Shown piece by piece: positions 25,801-39,100 of a stretch of 64,000 nt of DNA. Source of the DNA: Xestospongia muta (Eukaryota; Porifera; Demospongiae; Haplosclerida; Petrosiidae); NCBI GenBank assembly GCA_963693285.1, contig OY848917.1, positions 29,895,245 through 29,959,244 on the forward strand, given 5' to 3'. The position numbers and the translations under genes are program-made. Position 1 is the stretch's first letter. Each line of letters opens with the position of its first letter. The notes beneath the pieces were generated by a model. The model was not told where the DNA came from and made no database searches. It saw only the letters and a program-made list of their open reading frames with translations.

Positions 25801-28800
25801 CGGAAAACATGTGACTTTTGTTTATTGGTTACATCAAATACATGCATATGTACATGTAATTTTAATCACAAAACTTTTAGTTAATTTCCTATACAACATA
25901 CCATCAAGACTCAAAAGCTGATTTTTTCCTTCTTCAGATGGTTCAAATCTTTCAATAACACTTTGACAATATTCTTCAGTGGCTTCAACATTGTTTTGAA
26001 CATTATGTAAAAATGATAAAAGATCTTCCACAGACATGTAACTGCCATCTTGAACTGATGCATATCTATATTAAAAATATTATTTAACAATTATTTAATA
26101 ATTTGTTAATCCAACAATTAATTAATCTGCATGTACTAATTATTCTATTTACCTAACTAAAATCAATTAATTCTCTAATACTTATTACATGTATGTCCAA
26201 GTAACTGCATGTACTGCAAGTATATGTAAACTCTACTTACAAGTTGAACAGTTTTCTCATTTCTGGCCGGTCAGCAAGATCATTAAACAATGCACAAAAC
26301 TCATCAAAGTCCAATTTATTGTCACTGTTACCACTAGTGTCTGCTTGCTATAATGTTAAAATGATACTTAATAAAATATTGACAAATAAGAATTGAGTAG
26401 AAAATGTATACATGTAATACAATAACATATAATGAAGTAGGTGTTTATTTAACCTTAAATTTACTCTTGATCACTTTGTTAGACACGCCCACATTTAGTT
26501 TCTTCATCAGTTGTATGACTTCTTTCAAGTCCAAGGTCTGGTCATTGTTATGGTCAGCATCATCAAAAATACCTCGCAGCCACCTAGGAACAAAAATGTA
26601 TTAGTGCAGCTGCTTAAACTAAAGGATGTTATTGTGTCTATTATACAATACTATATTATTCATTTTAGTTTCAACATTGGTGGACATGAATCAAAGATAA
26701 CACACTATAGTCGATCATTAAATACAATGCTATGGCTAGTCATACATGTAAATGTTTACCTTTGTCTTACTTCTGTTGTACCTTCAGATACACCTAGCAA
26801 TAGAGAAATCAATACAATAAATAACAGAAAGTCAGTAAATAAATTATTGAGCAGATCATAAGTATGTAAGTCAATCTTTTTGTTTGCTGTTAGTTTCTTA
26901 AAACAATCAACCACAAATTGTTGTTTGTTAAAACCTCAAAACCACAAATATGTAATCTTATTATAAAAAAATTTTAAAATCACCAAATTTATGGTAATTA
27001 ACTGGTGAAATATTGTGAATATTTTCAGAGTCTATAAAAGGTATTTCACTTAGAACAACTAAAGATTTCTTGAATTTATTAAGCTTAAAAGTGCCAATTA
27101 AAAAATAGATGCAGTATTGTGTCCACTATTTATGTAAAGTGACTTGTCTTATTATGACACTTACCTTGTCGAGTAAGAGCCTGTAATCCAGAAATCCACA
27201 AAAAAGCGATTGGCAAATTAGGTGCAATAAGATCTAATGTCTTAGTATGACCACCATCAATATAAACGATAGAGAAACAACAGCCTTCCTCAGGTGTACC
27301 CTGATGAGCTCTAAATGAGTCAGTTTGTCGACCGCCTAAAACATCTTGGATCTGAGAAAGAGGAACTAAAGGAAAAACAAGAAATGACATACAGAAAAGA
27401 CTAGAGATATTGTGTGTGTGTGTGTGTGTGTGAGTGCGTGAAAAATTACTATGTGATCAATATGTGTTAAATTTACAATCTGTTCAAAGTTGTTATCATG
27501 TCACTCATAGTAGTTATGTGTTTATGTATTCGTATACTAAAATTTTGTTTATAATAAGTCACCTGAGTACCAATAGTAATTTGGTAGACAGTTTATAATT
27601 CATTATTTGTTAACATAAGTTTTGTATCAACAATAGAACAACAGCTGTCTATGATTTGCTTATTAATTTATATACAACTAATTACAATATGTGAGTACAT
27701 TAGGTGCATTTAGAGTAAGTGAATTGGTGCTTGAGTGGTTGGTACAGTCAATTTCCATCCCGTATATTAAATTAAACATAATATTAGTATTTGTTTTCAA
27801 CGTAAATAATCAGTAGGAAGTGGTAGGCTAGAAATTAAAATAGAAAATAATAATAAAAATAACAGAATAAGATGTAGAACAACTTTAAAGTAAGTGGAGA
27901 AGAACAAAAAGTACAGATAAGAAGAAAAAGAAGATGTGCTAATGTAACTACAGAGCAAAGAGAAATGAAACTAAATAAGAGAAAGGAAAAAAGGAGGTAA
28001 CAGAGCAAAGAGAAAGAAGGCTAAGTTGAAGACAGTAGAGACAAAGAAAAAGTTCAACAAGCAAAGGAAACTCTAGATCAACTAAAAAACTATTGTGAAA
28101 TTATGAATATTGTATTTCATATAATTCCATTTAATGTATTATTTACTGGCTGCATTCTAACCCATATTATAACCTACAGATGGACAATGGGACAGCCTGA
28201 CCTTTGGGCATAGCCCAATAGGATAGTCTGAACCCTCAAGCCACATGCTTTAATGTCTAATGTTTAGGGGATAGGGATCAGTATTAAAATATGCTGATCT
28301 CAAGCTTTTACATTTGACATTTGTACTATTTTTTTAGTATTCTGCAGTATATACCAAATTCAATATGTGATAACTGACATCATGAAGCTCATGCTTCTAC
28401 AATGTTCTGCACTTAGCCTAGTATAAGTTTTCTGAGAAAATTAAATCTAAATAATAAATAAAAACAGAAACCTCAACAATAGTCTATTAAGTCATGACCA
28501 CAGTCTGAGGTTAGTATTATGTGGCTACTGAATAAAGCCATACTTAGTTGTTGTATACAGTAAGTCTTGTACTAACAAGAAAATATAAACATTATTACTA
28601 AAGTAAACAAAATTACAATAATGATTAACAATAAGGACTTGGCTGTGGCCCACAAACTCCACCCAAATATGTGCATGTAGATTGTTATGTACCAAAGTGT
28701 TGAGTCAACAGCTACTGAAATTCCACTGAACTAAAGATGTGTTTACAGGGAGACAGGTCTGTTATAATTAAGTGTATTTCTTACAGGAAATGAAAGTGTT

Positions 28801-29765
28801 ATAAACATTCACAACTGACAATGTAAGCATATAAGATAAGAGCAATCTGATTGGTCAATTACAGGTTACTACATTAATGTACACATAACAGTAATGTCAC
28901 AAAATGTAGACTACTTAGATCTTAGAGATGATGTTAAGATAGAGAATACCTATATCATAAACATGGGAGGTAATTGAATCACATCAACAGAATGTAAGTA
29001 GAGATATCATACAGCTTCTATGTATATAGTAATATACATATTGGTTACATATAAATAGATCCTATAATATAACAGCATTCTTATTAAGTTAGTTCTGAAA
29101 CTAAGATGTTGCTAAGTAACACATCATACACATCACTTGACAATGTTAACAGTCTACCTTGTTAGTTCTTTATTAAAATCTACAGCTATTATACTATTAG
29201 ACAAGTACTCTATTAAAGAAATTAAGCAAAATAAGATTGTGATTGTCAGAAAATGTTCTATACAGGCTAACAAAAGGCCTATATCAGTCATACAAATGTA
29301 TGCAAGCAAAGTAGCTCAGAATAGTATGTATAGTTAATATACTTACTTTGCTTACTTGATAATTGTATATAACTACTAACTGACATGATGCCTTAGAATA
29401 GACTGTCACATGTCACTGTATTACTTCTATAATTAGTTCACTAATTTGTTAACATTTAATATAGTGAAATAGCAGTGGTAATTAAGTGTCTATAAGTAAA
29501 ACACAAAAATGCCACACTGTGAGTAAGTATAAGTGTTTGTGTAAGTGTGTGCATGTGTGTGTTTGTATAATAACACAATTAGTTTCATTAGCTACTATTG
29601 CTTACTTTGAGCTCGAGATTGTGACTTTCTCTTTGAGTTCCATGATAACCGTACTAAGTCATTACTAATGCTGAACAACCTTGGCAACACTTTAGTGCCT
29701 TTTTTAGCTTTTTGTAGCTCCATCCCAACAATAAGGTGTCTAAGTAGTCTTCCAGCTATATGTGT

Positions 29766-29807
<42 letters not shown>

Positions 29808-29866
29808 GGAGAGGGAGAGGGAGAGGGAGAGGGAGAGGGAGAGGGAGAGGGAGAGAGAGAGAGAGA

Positions 29867-29943
<77 letters not shown>

Positions 29944-31844
29944 AGAGAGGGAGGGAGGGAGAGAGAGAGGGAGAGAAGGAGGAAGGGAGAGAGAGATGTT
30001 TTTTTAGTTTCAATGATAACAATGACTTACAAATAGACGCTGGTGCTTGTTGTGGCTTAGATTCAGCTTCACCATTTTTAGTAGCTGGTTCTTGCTCTTT
30101 TGAGACTTCTTGTGGTGGTTCTTCTACAACTTCCTCAGTTTTTGGTTCAGTAGGTTCTCCATTAGATTGATTTTGAGAAGGTTGTGGTTCTTCCTCTTTC
30201 AACTCTTCAGTTGGTTGAATATCTATAAATAAAAAGAGAGATCAATATCATTATCACCATCAAGTCATTAACTATATGTACAGCTGTCAATAAACATTAG
30301 CACAAATAGTGACAATCAAGTTATAGTGTTTACAGATCATTCTTAATACTAGAGAATATGTCAGTTATAATAAGACATAATATTTCATTTTAGACATCAT
30401 ATAAGTAGTAATAATAGTCTGTGATGAAATATATGGACAAATCAAGACATAACATTCTTTATTAGTCAATATAAATATTGTTATAACTATGTTACAATAA
30501 CCATACCACTCTCATACCAGCCATATTTAGATAATTAGTTTCAGTCACAGGATGTGTTAAGATGATTATCAGTAAAACTAAACTAACTGTATAACTCTCA
30601 GTTACTCCACAAAACTCTAGACAGTTTAAGTCACAAAGTTATGTTATTTCTACCATAAAACATATACATTAATAGGAAGGTACAAAATGACTAGTAAGAT
30701 CTAAATTATTAATGTACTTTAAGGACTCATAAAGATATAAATATCATATTTTCATATACTGTAATATTCAAACTTTGTCTTAGAGATAGTGACACAAGTT
30801 AAATATTGACTCTGGTGTATATATTAGCAGAGGTATGATAGTAAGATTTTGATATATCTGAAAGCTATGTAATAGTAATTTTTAGTGTTAATATTGTAAA
30901 GGTGAGTGGAGTAAGTTAGCTCAGGTGTTAGAACTAAGAGGTCATTAGGTCAGTGCTAGTTAAGGTCAAAAACCATAATCTTATTACCTGGTATACCATA
31001 GTATATCATAGTATATCATAGTATAATCATAGTTATAGTATAGCCATTCATACATAAAAAAGATAAAAGCATATTTTACAGACATAGTGGTACTACACCT
31101 AGAAACTAATGAAATTTTTCAAGCAATAGTATATTTAAGTAATTATTACTTTTAAAATCTGGTTTCTAAGACTATTCACAATAGAACATAGCACAGGTTT
31201 GTGACATATATCTTTACATATTAATGTGGAAGATTTATAACTAATTTATTAAAAAGAAGGTTGGTCAATAAACACATAAGATGGATTAGATGACAACTAA
31301 AACAGTCAAGTTTCTGGACAACATTCTTTCTCTATTAAACCAATGGTAACAGTTATGAAAGATTTGCTTTATAACAAAGGTAGGTAGGTAGACAATCACC
31401 AAAAATTCTACACAATAAATTGTATTGTCCTGATACACTGAACTTTTACTTGAAATAACATTTTTGGTAGTAAATCATTTATAATTTATTCCCTTAATAT
31501 ATTTTACTATAATTAGATCAAAGACATAGTGTTTAATAAGAGTTGTTGCAAAACTAACAATTATAAGCATTATCTGTCTTATTAGTAATTTAATACATAT
31601 ATATGTCTTATATTACATAGACACATAGCAACCAACATTAAATGAAGTGTAATAAACTTATTAAAGTAAAGATATTGTTCTAATTTGGCTCATTGTTATA
31701 GAAAAGTTTGAAACTAGCGATGTTAAGTTTACCTTCCTTCTGTTGGCCTTCTGTAGGTTCAGATGATTCAGCGGGTTGTTCAGCTTGAACTTTTTCTACT
31801 GTGGGCTCACTCGTCACCTCTGGGGGTACTTCAGTATCAGCCAT
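18337..31844 (-). CDS. Phospholipase C, PLC-like/PRIP architecture with intact active site
   Basis: My model has 30 exons, all GT-AG, summing to 3,513 nt (1,170 residues): 31733-31844, 30031-30222, 29606-29755, 27165-27365, 26760-26793, 26454-26583, 26241-26347, 25902-26065, 24951-25068, 24472-24557, 24258-24378, 23869-24037, 23164-23253, 22599-22784, 22061-22154, 21436-21615, 21253-21360, 21094-21149, 20805-20958, 20390-20539, 20156-20265, 20073-20111, 19846-19968, 19591-19794, 19362-19415, 19271-19306, 19156-19206, 18661-18756, 18427-18577, 18337-18383. An acidic low-complexity head (1-100) precedes PH (102-218), EF-hands (219-363; loop [12 protein letters not shown]), X (364-530), an acidic-basic linker, Y (about 620-765) and C2 (about 770-900). 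The C-terminal helical region (about 905-1105, with NYSWNIRTL) matches vertebrate PLCL/PRIP proteins, followed by a Pro/Gln/Glu tail. By alignment to PLC-delta1, His401, Glu431, Asp433, His446, Glu480, Lys528, Lys530, Ser659 and Arg686 fill the catalytic and substrate-binding positions. It should cleave PIP2 at the membrane under Ca2+ control. Confidence 0.9.
23480..23700. repeat. Intronic dispersed repeat, copy 1
   Basis: It lies in the intron between the X-domain exons at 23869 and 23164 and is similar to 25545-25750 in the same orientation. Shared runs include GACTTCACTGTGAAACAC-like and AGAGAAGCAAGCTA segments. No coding capacity; probably a SINE- or MITE-type element. Confidence 0.5.
25545..25750. 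repeat. Intronic dispersed repeat, copy 2
   Basis: Second copy of the 23480-23700 block, in the intron between the PLC exons at 25902 and 24951, same orientation. Similarity runs from the TGACTTCACTGTGAAACACT region to the GGATGTG near its end. Confidence 0.5.
29766..29996. repeat. GA/CT microsatellite filling PLC intron 2
   Basis: An almost uninterrupted GA tract with GGGAGA sub-repeats. On the coding (minus) strand it is a CT tract that fills most of the 275-bp intron 2 (29756-30030) and ends about 10 bases before the acceptor of the PH-domain exon. Open frames over it are artefacts of the repeat. Confidence 0.9.
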
Positions 31845-32074
31845 TATGAGTTTAGTTTACCAAAGTCTTAAAGCCGCGCTCTCCAAAAAAATAAGCGACA
31901 CAATAACAACAAAATGTCTTAAGGTGACAAGGCACAACCTTACCACCCACTCCCTGTAAGCACGTTGTACAGGTAAGGTAGGCGGAGACAACGTATCCTT
32001 GACAACCGAAATTGTGACTATAGAATGCTAATTATTAATTTATTAATTACCATGGTAACTTGTAATCTTTAGCA
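31845..32074. promoter_or_regulatory. Head-to-head promoter region
   Basis: Only 230 bases separate the start codons of the minus-strand phospholipase C (31844) and the plus-strand unknown gene (32075). Both 5' UTRs and both promoters must lie here or overlap the genes. The segment is less AT-rich than its surroundings and shows no clear TATA box for either gene, as is usual for bidirectional promoters. Confidence 0.55.
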
Positions 32075-34277
32075 ATGGACGAGACTTCTCGAGGGCTAAA
32101 GCGTACAGCTGTACACCAAACATGTCCTCAAGTGAAACGTTCTAATTTTAAAAGAAAAAAATCTAGGACAAGATTTGTTCCTCCACTGAAGACCCCAACC
32201 TCGTCACAAACAGGACATGATATATTGAGGGAACTAGACTCTACTACATGTACTAACTCAACTCAGACTAGCCCACCAGATAATGACAGCATAAATATTT
32301 ATAATACAGAAGATCATGAAACCATGAACTCTATTCCACTTGAAGTAGTGACAAATGAAAAAGTAGAAGGTAATAATGATTTAAGGACATCTAGAAATAA
32401 TGGCTGTATACTAATATGTTTACCAGATTGTTTATCAGTACTGGAAGTTCAAGAACAGCACATACCTCATCTTGATGACTCATTAAATGAGGTATCATTG
32501 GAAAGACATAAAAATGTGGAAGAATTTGGTGAAAGCCCAAATAATAGTGTAAGTTAAATAATATAGACAGAAATAACATGAGAAAAGCTTGTTTTCCATA
32601 TTGTCAATATTTGGTAAGTTTGTCTTACTAGAGTTCATTGAAAGTTGATTGTCCAATTTATTTATAATATTTGTATAGTGGACAGAGGAATGAAGCAAGG
32701 ATTGGTAGATTAGATGAATGGATGGTTTGATTGGTAGAAATGGATGTAAAAATGAACAGCAAGAAAATGTAAATGGATGGACAGAAACTCACTGATGGAG
32801 TTAGAAATGATATATTTATTGTCAGATGACAGATAGATGGAAAACAGATGTCAGGATAAATTGATCATAAATAAAATGATTGGCATGATGACAGTAATTA
32901 ATAGCTCAGTGTAAAGTAGAATTCACAAAATGTCAAGACATTTTGCTCTCTATCTCCAAACACAGGGAGAAATTAATGTGATGGAACCTTTAGAGTTGTG
33001 ACACTATTTATATAGTATAAACTCTCATTTCTATGACTGTTTAATAATACCCAGCTAAATGGGCATTATTGAGACAGACAGAGATGTTATAAAACTTAGT
33101 GTTGAAGAATTACAGGCATGTGCTTGGTGTATATATAAAGCAACATTGAGTGCCACAGAATGAGTATTTATAAACTCTTCATTGTACATTGATTATAATG
33201 AGTATAACCATTTAGGATGAAAATGAAGGGTGCTCTACTCCAAAGAGAACCTTTAAAGTTCCTAAAGTACATTCAAAAGCTCGTATTATGTACAACTACA
33301 CAATTGGTAATCAAAGAAATAATGAGCAAAAAACAATGCAAAGACGAGTGATTGATGGAAGCAAAAAGCAGAAAATATCATGTTCATCACATAATTCTGA
33401 ACCTGATTGTGCTCTTGACATATTTGATTTTCCTGTGTCACAAACTCTTGAACCAAATAAACAATCATCAAATGAAGGATATACATCATCTGTTAACGAA
33501 TCATCATTAATGAATGACTCTATTAGAGTGAACAGGTCTATCAGCAATAAAACTGTAGAACAACAGGTATTACATGTGTATTAATAATACAAATAGAACA
33601 TTCAAACCTATACTTTAAGCTAATGATATATGATTTAAAACTTAAAGCTAGAATATCTATCATACATGTTCTTAACTCCAAGTGTCTAATTATTAGTAAT
33701 ATAACTACTCCAATGACAACAGAATTTTAATATATGTGTTTGATGTCACTGCGTAAACTAATTTCATGAAGTCTCTTTTTAGCTTGCTGTTGATCAGGAA
33801 GTACTGGAAGTCATTTCAGAGACCAGAGCTGAAATTCAAATCATGAAAGAAAAATATGCCATTTTCTTTGCTGAAATGACCGCTTCTGGATGGGCTGAAT
33901 TAGCAGAAACTCTTATGAAAGACTCTCGTAATCAGAGAAGTAAAGAAAGCAGTAAAGAGGTAATTAAAAGAATATATAGGACCAATTGGTAGCAGAAACG
34001 AGTAAACAAGACACACAAATTCCTAAGTAACTCACTTGATTTGCTTGATCAAATCACGTGAAATAAATTCGTCACTTGAGGCACATGTGAATTAATTAAT
34101 TGGGCCTTACAGAGTTAATTATCATTATAAAGCGCCAGTTTATTTCTAAAGCATTCACACATCAAACCTTATACTTAATCTCATATCTTTCTGTTTACAT
34201 TGTTCATAAAGTTTTTTCTCCTTTACATGCAGTCTGAACAAGACATATCATTGTTTATATCAGGTCAAGAAGAATAA
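32075..34277 (+). CDS. Unrecognised 348-residue protein, four exons
   Basis: Exons 32075-32548, 33216-33566, 33783-33959 and 34233-34277 join in phase 0 with GT-AG borders and sum to 1,047 nt. I do not recognise the family. The N-terminus is basic (LKRTAVHQ, KRSNFKRKKSRTRF) and contains two similar short motifs, RTRFVPPLKTP near residue 31 and KRTFKVPKV near 167, both of the form basic-F-x-x-P. The middle is rich in Ser, Asn and Asp and looks disordered. The third exon encodes a likely helix or coiled coil (about 276-334, EVLEVISETRAEIQIMKEKY). No signal peptide or membrane segment is seen, so a nuclear role is plausible; this is inference from composition only. It shares its promoter region with the phospholipase C gene. 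Confidence 0.7.
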
Positions 34278-35470
34278 TTTTACTTATTATATTGATTATA
34301 CAGCAATGACTCTAATTATTATGTATTATGTCACTGGATGACAGACATTCTATACAAAGTTGTCTTATTATATTTCAACATGTATATCATGGAAATAGTA
34401 TTATACTATTTCTGTATTTATGGATATTTTATGATTGCTTCATCATTATCTTCTACTTTGCATCTATTTATTCATCCTATCTTTGATAATATACTTCCAT
34501 GTAGTATGGTAGTTTTATTAACTTAAGTTTGAATCCTTAAGAAGTTCTTTGGTACTTTAAATAATTGATTTTATGTGGTGATTTAAGTTAAGTCAACCAA
34601 ATAATTACATGAAATTTGGTAATCAAATTCTTATTTGATATCACTGTTGTTAATTCAATTGAGAAGTGCCCTATAATTGTTTATGTATTGATGATCATAG
34701 GCAAAATGTACAGTCTGTTTAACACAAAATCTGTCCATTCATGTACTGGTAGGGTTAAGGTGAAGGTCCATGAGTTAAATGAACTGAAATTGACCACTTC
34801 CATCTTCACTGTTACCAATTTATCATTTTATTGACACAATAACCATGAAATGTGAACTTACAAAAGTCAATATGATATGTCACCAAAATATGGTCATCTG
34901 ATGTCAATGACAACATCCAAACAGCCTCACTGCTGTTATATATATCTTTGTTCAAATAACTGTTATTCAGTCAGTCAAGCTAAATATAAAAACAAGTGCC
35001 TTTGTGCTATAATATATCTGCCAGTTATCAATTGTGCTGTTGAAAAGCACATTGATAGAACACTAGTCACCATAACTGTCTATAGATTTAAAATGTTTGT
35101 TATATGACGAGAACAATGCATAATGACTTTCCACTTTCAGCATTTGGAAATATGGTCACTCGACTAAAATATCTCAAGTCAATGACATATGGTGAATTTC
35201 TAGGAAAATAGTATAATATTACATTTACTAAATATTAAATATTTACACCGTGTTAATAATTCAGAAACCATTTATTTCTAATTTAAATTTGATGGTAGAC
35301 AACAATAGCTAGGCTAACTTTCATCAGCTGACAAAATACCAAAATATATTAAGTATTATTTTTCAGTACAAAGTAACTGTTTTTATTAAAAAACACTCAA
35401 TACAAAATAATGACAATAATGATTACTATTTGACATGCACATGACTCAATTTGATTTGACAAATTTGTTT
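34278..35470. other. Gene-free spacer
   Basis: No exon or repeat is supported. The left end should hold the 3' UTR of the gene ending at 34277. Confidence 0.45.
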
Positions 35471-35477
35471 ACTATTA

Positions 35478-35630
35478 GATTCTCTTCTCTACACAACAAG
35501 AGGTGGTGAGTACATTTACATTGAGTCATTGTCACTGTTGTCATTCTTCAGGATGTTCTCTTCTTTCTCTGATTAGTTGTCTATTTATAAAATATGACCT
35601 ACATTTGTACTTCTTGCTGATTACTGATTA
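35478..35630 (-). pseudogene. Worn C-terminal tail of the beta-helix membrane protein family
   Basis: About 150 bases match the 3' coding end of the genes at 36193, 42351 and 48509, covering the cytoplasmic tail with the Asn/Asp-rich NDSDN segment and the basic KYKCRSCF region. Substitutions and small indels break the frame. It lies about 0.6 kb downstream of copy 1's stop codon on the same strand, so it is the residue of a further copy of the array. Confidence 0.75.
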
Positions 35631-36192
35631 CAATTTTGTCAGAAGGATAGATATAAAATTTATCCCTTTATCTCCTTAGGAATTTTAATATGTAAAAACT
35701 TATTCATCAATTTTCTGAGAGTACTTTAGTATATAGTAAAGCTATTGCTTTGAAGATGTAGTCTATCCAATGTTGTCTATTGTTGTTAATTGGAATAAGC
35801 AACTTTGCCTTCACAAAAATCATTTCTCCTTCTTCCAATCTGCCTTCAGGTATAATGAAAACAATGTGATGTTTACTATTTCTCAGTGTCTAATTATAAT
35901 GTATTTTTTGGTCTGATATTTAAAGTGAGGTCCCACCACCCATTGTCTGGTTTCATAAAAGTCATCTATATGCAAACAAGGTCATCTATGTACTGATGTT
36001 TTGTGTGATATCGTGAAAACTTAATATAATTATTAGACAGTAAAAAGTTTATATGGTAAATGTAAACAACATATTTTAGTAAAGTACTGAGTCATTGCTA
36101 TTACAAATAAATTGAATGAGATTTAGAAAATGTTGACAGTACTATTAATATGTATATGACTTAATTGATAGGCTTGTCTTTATATAAATTAT

Positions 36193-39100
36193 TTATATTT
36201 GTGGAATATCAAAGTCGAAAATGAGAGATTCTCTTCTCTGCACTATACGAGTTGGTGAGTGCATTTCCACAGAGTCATTGTCACTGTTGTCATTTTTGAG
36301 GAGGTTCTCTTCTTCTCTGATTAGTTGTCTCTTCTTAAAACATGACCTACATTTGTACTTCTTGCTGATTACTATATATCCATGAATACATACTGTACTA
36401 AAGAAAACAGTTATTGACATGATTACTGATATGTTAGTTGTATATAATGCAATTATCTCCCACTCACCATTGAGAAACAAATCATTTAACAGACACATTA
36501 TTCCCAAATTAAGTAAATGAAACAACTCTAATCCTGTAACTCTATTGTTTCTATATATACCTTTAACTGCAATGGCCAGTAGTATTACAATCATGATAAT
36601 AATATAATTGTTGACTTTTGGTATAGCTCCTGTAGTGTATGAGAAAATTGCAGATAAAACAAATCGTACAATGAGTAGAAGGCCAGTCCAAAATCGATAC
36701 TTGTCTTTATATGGACCACTATATGCATCAATAAATGGCTTGAGTTTTATTACAAGATCATAAAAACTCTTACAACACTTTCCACTAAAACGTTGAAGCC
36801 ACTGACTAGAGAAGATCAGTCCTGTGTAAATGAGTCCAACTACTAAAAAGAAAACTGATACAAGAAACAAAGGGATGTGTTTGTTACTGAGATAGTTAAT
36901 GTTACCATCTACATTCCAGACATACCACTTCTTTTTTCCACACTTCAGTTCATTCACCATAATAGCATTAGTAATAGTACGTAATAGTTTAGTATAAGAC
37001 ATGAGAATGAGCGTAGCTAAAACAGGTACTGCATTATTACCACATAATCGTGATATTCTACCAGAATAGTGACAACTAATTATTACACCAACAATTAAAA
37101 GCCAAATATAAGCTGGGAATACAAATTGTAGCCATGTTTTCCAGTAACCATCTAGTCCATCAAACAAACATGTTTGTATACCAAGATCAAGATTAATCCA
37201 GGCAATAAACTGAGTCAAGACAGGTGTACTACCATTGGGAAATAAAATAGTATCATTTAACTTGACAATGTTAGCATAGAAAAGCAAACCATTGACAGTT
37301 CCCATGGAAACAGTTAGATTAGTGACTAGTAAAAACACGACTAAAATCACTCCTGCTGCTATAAACACTATGATCAATGATAAGTAGCTGTTTGTACATG
37401 TAGTACATTGATTTGATCCTAACATAAGACTAAGACCAGACTGACACTGTCCACAGAGAATACCTGACCTATTAAGATTACATTGAAGATCAGACTCATC
37501 AAGACTAAGAGACACAAGAGAAATGTTACAATAATCAAATGGACAATTGTTGTGAACAAGAGTACAGTTGTACTGATGATTGTATGAGAACCAGTAGTTT
37601 CCAGATCGATGAATGGGATGTGGCATCCAAGCTGCAGAGCATAGTTGTTTGGTGTTATTAATGACACTATTGCACACACAATCTCCAGAAATATTGCTCA
37701 ACTGTAAACCAAGCGGACAATTGAGAAATGTGATCATAATAATAACATAACCATCCTGGATTTCAATTTCACTCGAAGTAGAAATTTTTAGTTCTCCACT
37801 TTTGGATTTATTTTGTTTCATTGTATATGAAAAATCTTTACAAGTAACAACTGTTCTTTCATCTGTATTATGTGGAATGACAGTCATATTATTACTAGTT
37901 AGTACCAATTCTCCTGGACTTATTCCACCACATCTTCCAACTGTTATCAGTGACTGAGTTATTGATTGACCAGGATAAAGGTCTTTCTCAATTTTTCTTC
38001 TGTAACAGTCTACTGTGTTGTTATCTTGACAAAAACAAACACCAATCGGATTAGATGATATGCCTTCAGTGGTACAATTGATTATAGGTAGAAAATTATA
38101 AACATCAGGCGTGCTATCAATACTATTGATAATGAGACAATAATAATAACTTCCTCCATAGATATTGTCACCAGAAATACCAGCCCTATTATTAAAGAAT
38201 GTAGCCTGTAAACTGTAAAATGTACAATAATAATATAAATATTTTAATCGAGGATTTGCCATTGAAAATATTGCACCACCATAGTGACCAGCTGTATTAT
38301 TAATGAGGTATAATGTTGCATTATTACTGAAGAAAGCTGACTGCTCATCAGCATCAATACCACCGCCATTAAGAGGAGAGAAATTGTTTGCTATAACAGA
38401 TGATTTGTTAACAAATCCAACTATACATTTCTTGATCCCTAATCCGGTCTTGTTGCTGTTTAGAATATGAACATTAGACATTAGTACTGCATATTGTTGT
38501 AATGGATTAGTGCAATGGATGTTCACAGTATAAGAACCAGCTCCATATATCCATTTATAAGCTACTGATTGTATCATCACATCTTCCAATATAGCCTGAG
38601 AAAGACATAACTCAATTTGTAGAGCTGTTCCTCCATAATAACTAGTGTTGTTGACAAAACTACATCTTTTAAGGAAAAGTGTTGAGTTAATTGCACCTTT
38701 TAATAATATTTCAGCTCCACCTGAAGCCTCTCCAAAATTGCTATAAAATTGAACATCAGTCAGTTCTATATGACTACGCAGAGATAATGGCATGATCCTG
38801 CAACAGTCAATATTTTTACAATTGTATAAACTGACATCTATCGATAATCCACCAATATCTGCAGATATTGCAAAAGAGAAATTAGTTTCCATTATATTAA
38901 TTGCAACTGGATGTACTTCATTATCTATGTACAAATGTCCTCTTGGATATTGTTCAAAGGTGTCATTAAAGCCATTTTTACTAAAACTGCTATCAATAAT
39001 GTTAATCTGACTACCTTCATCAATTCTCACTCCAGTTCGACTATTGTTTTGTATTGACATCCTGTACATAGATATATTGTAGGAAAATGAGATATAAAGA

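Noticed and set aside
29668..30202. Long frames on both strands across the GA tract (poly Arg-Glu, poly Ser-Leu)
   Set aside because: They are produced by the dinucleotide repeat. Only the minus-strand part at 30031-30222 is a real exon, belonging to PLC.
37419..37679. 86-codon minus-strand frames repeated at 43580 and 49738
   Set aside because: They lie in another frame inside the membrane-protein genes and recur only because the DNA is duplicated.
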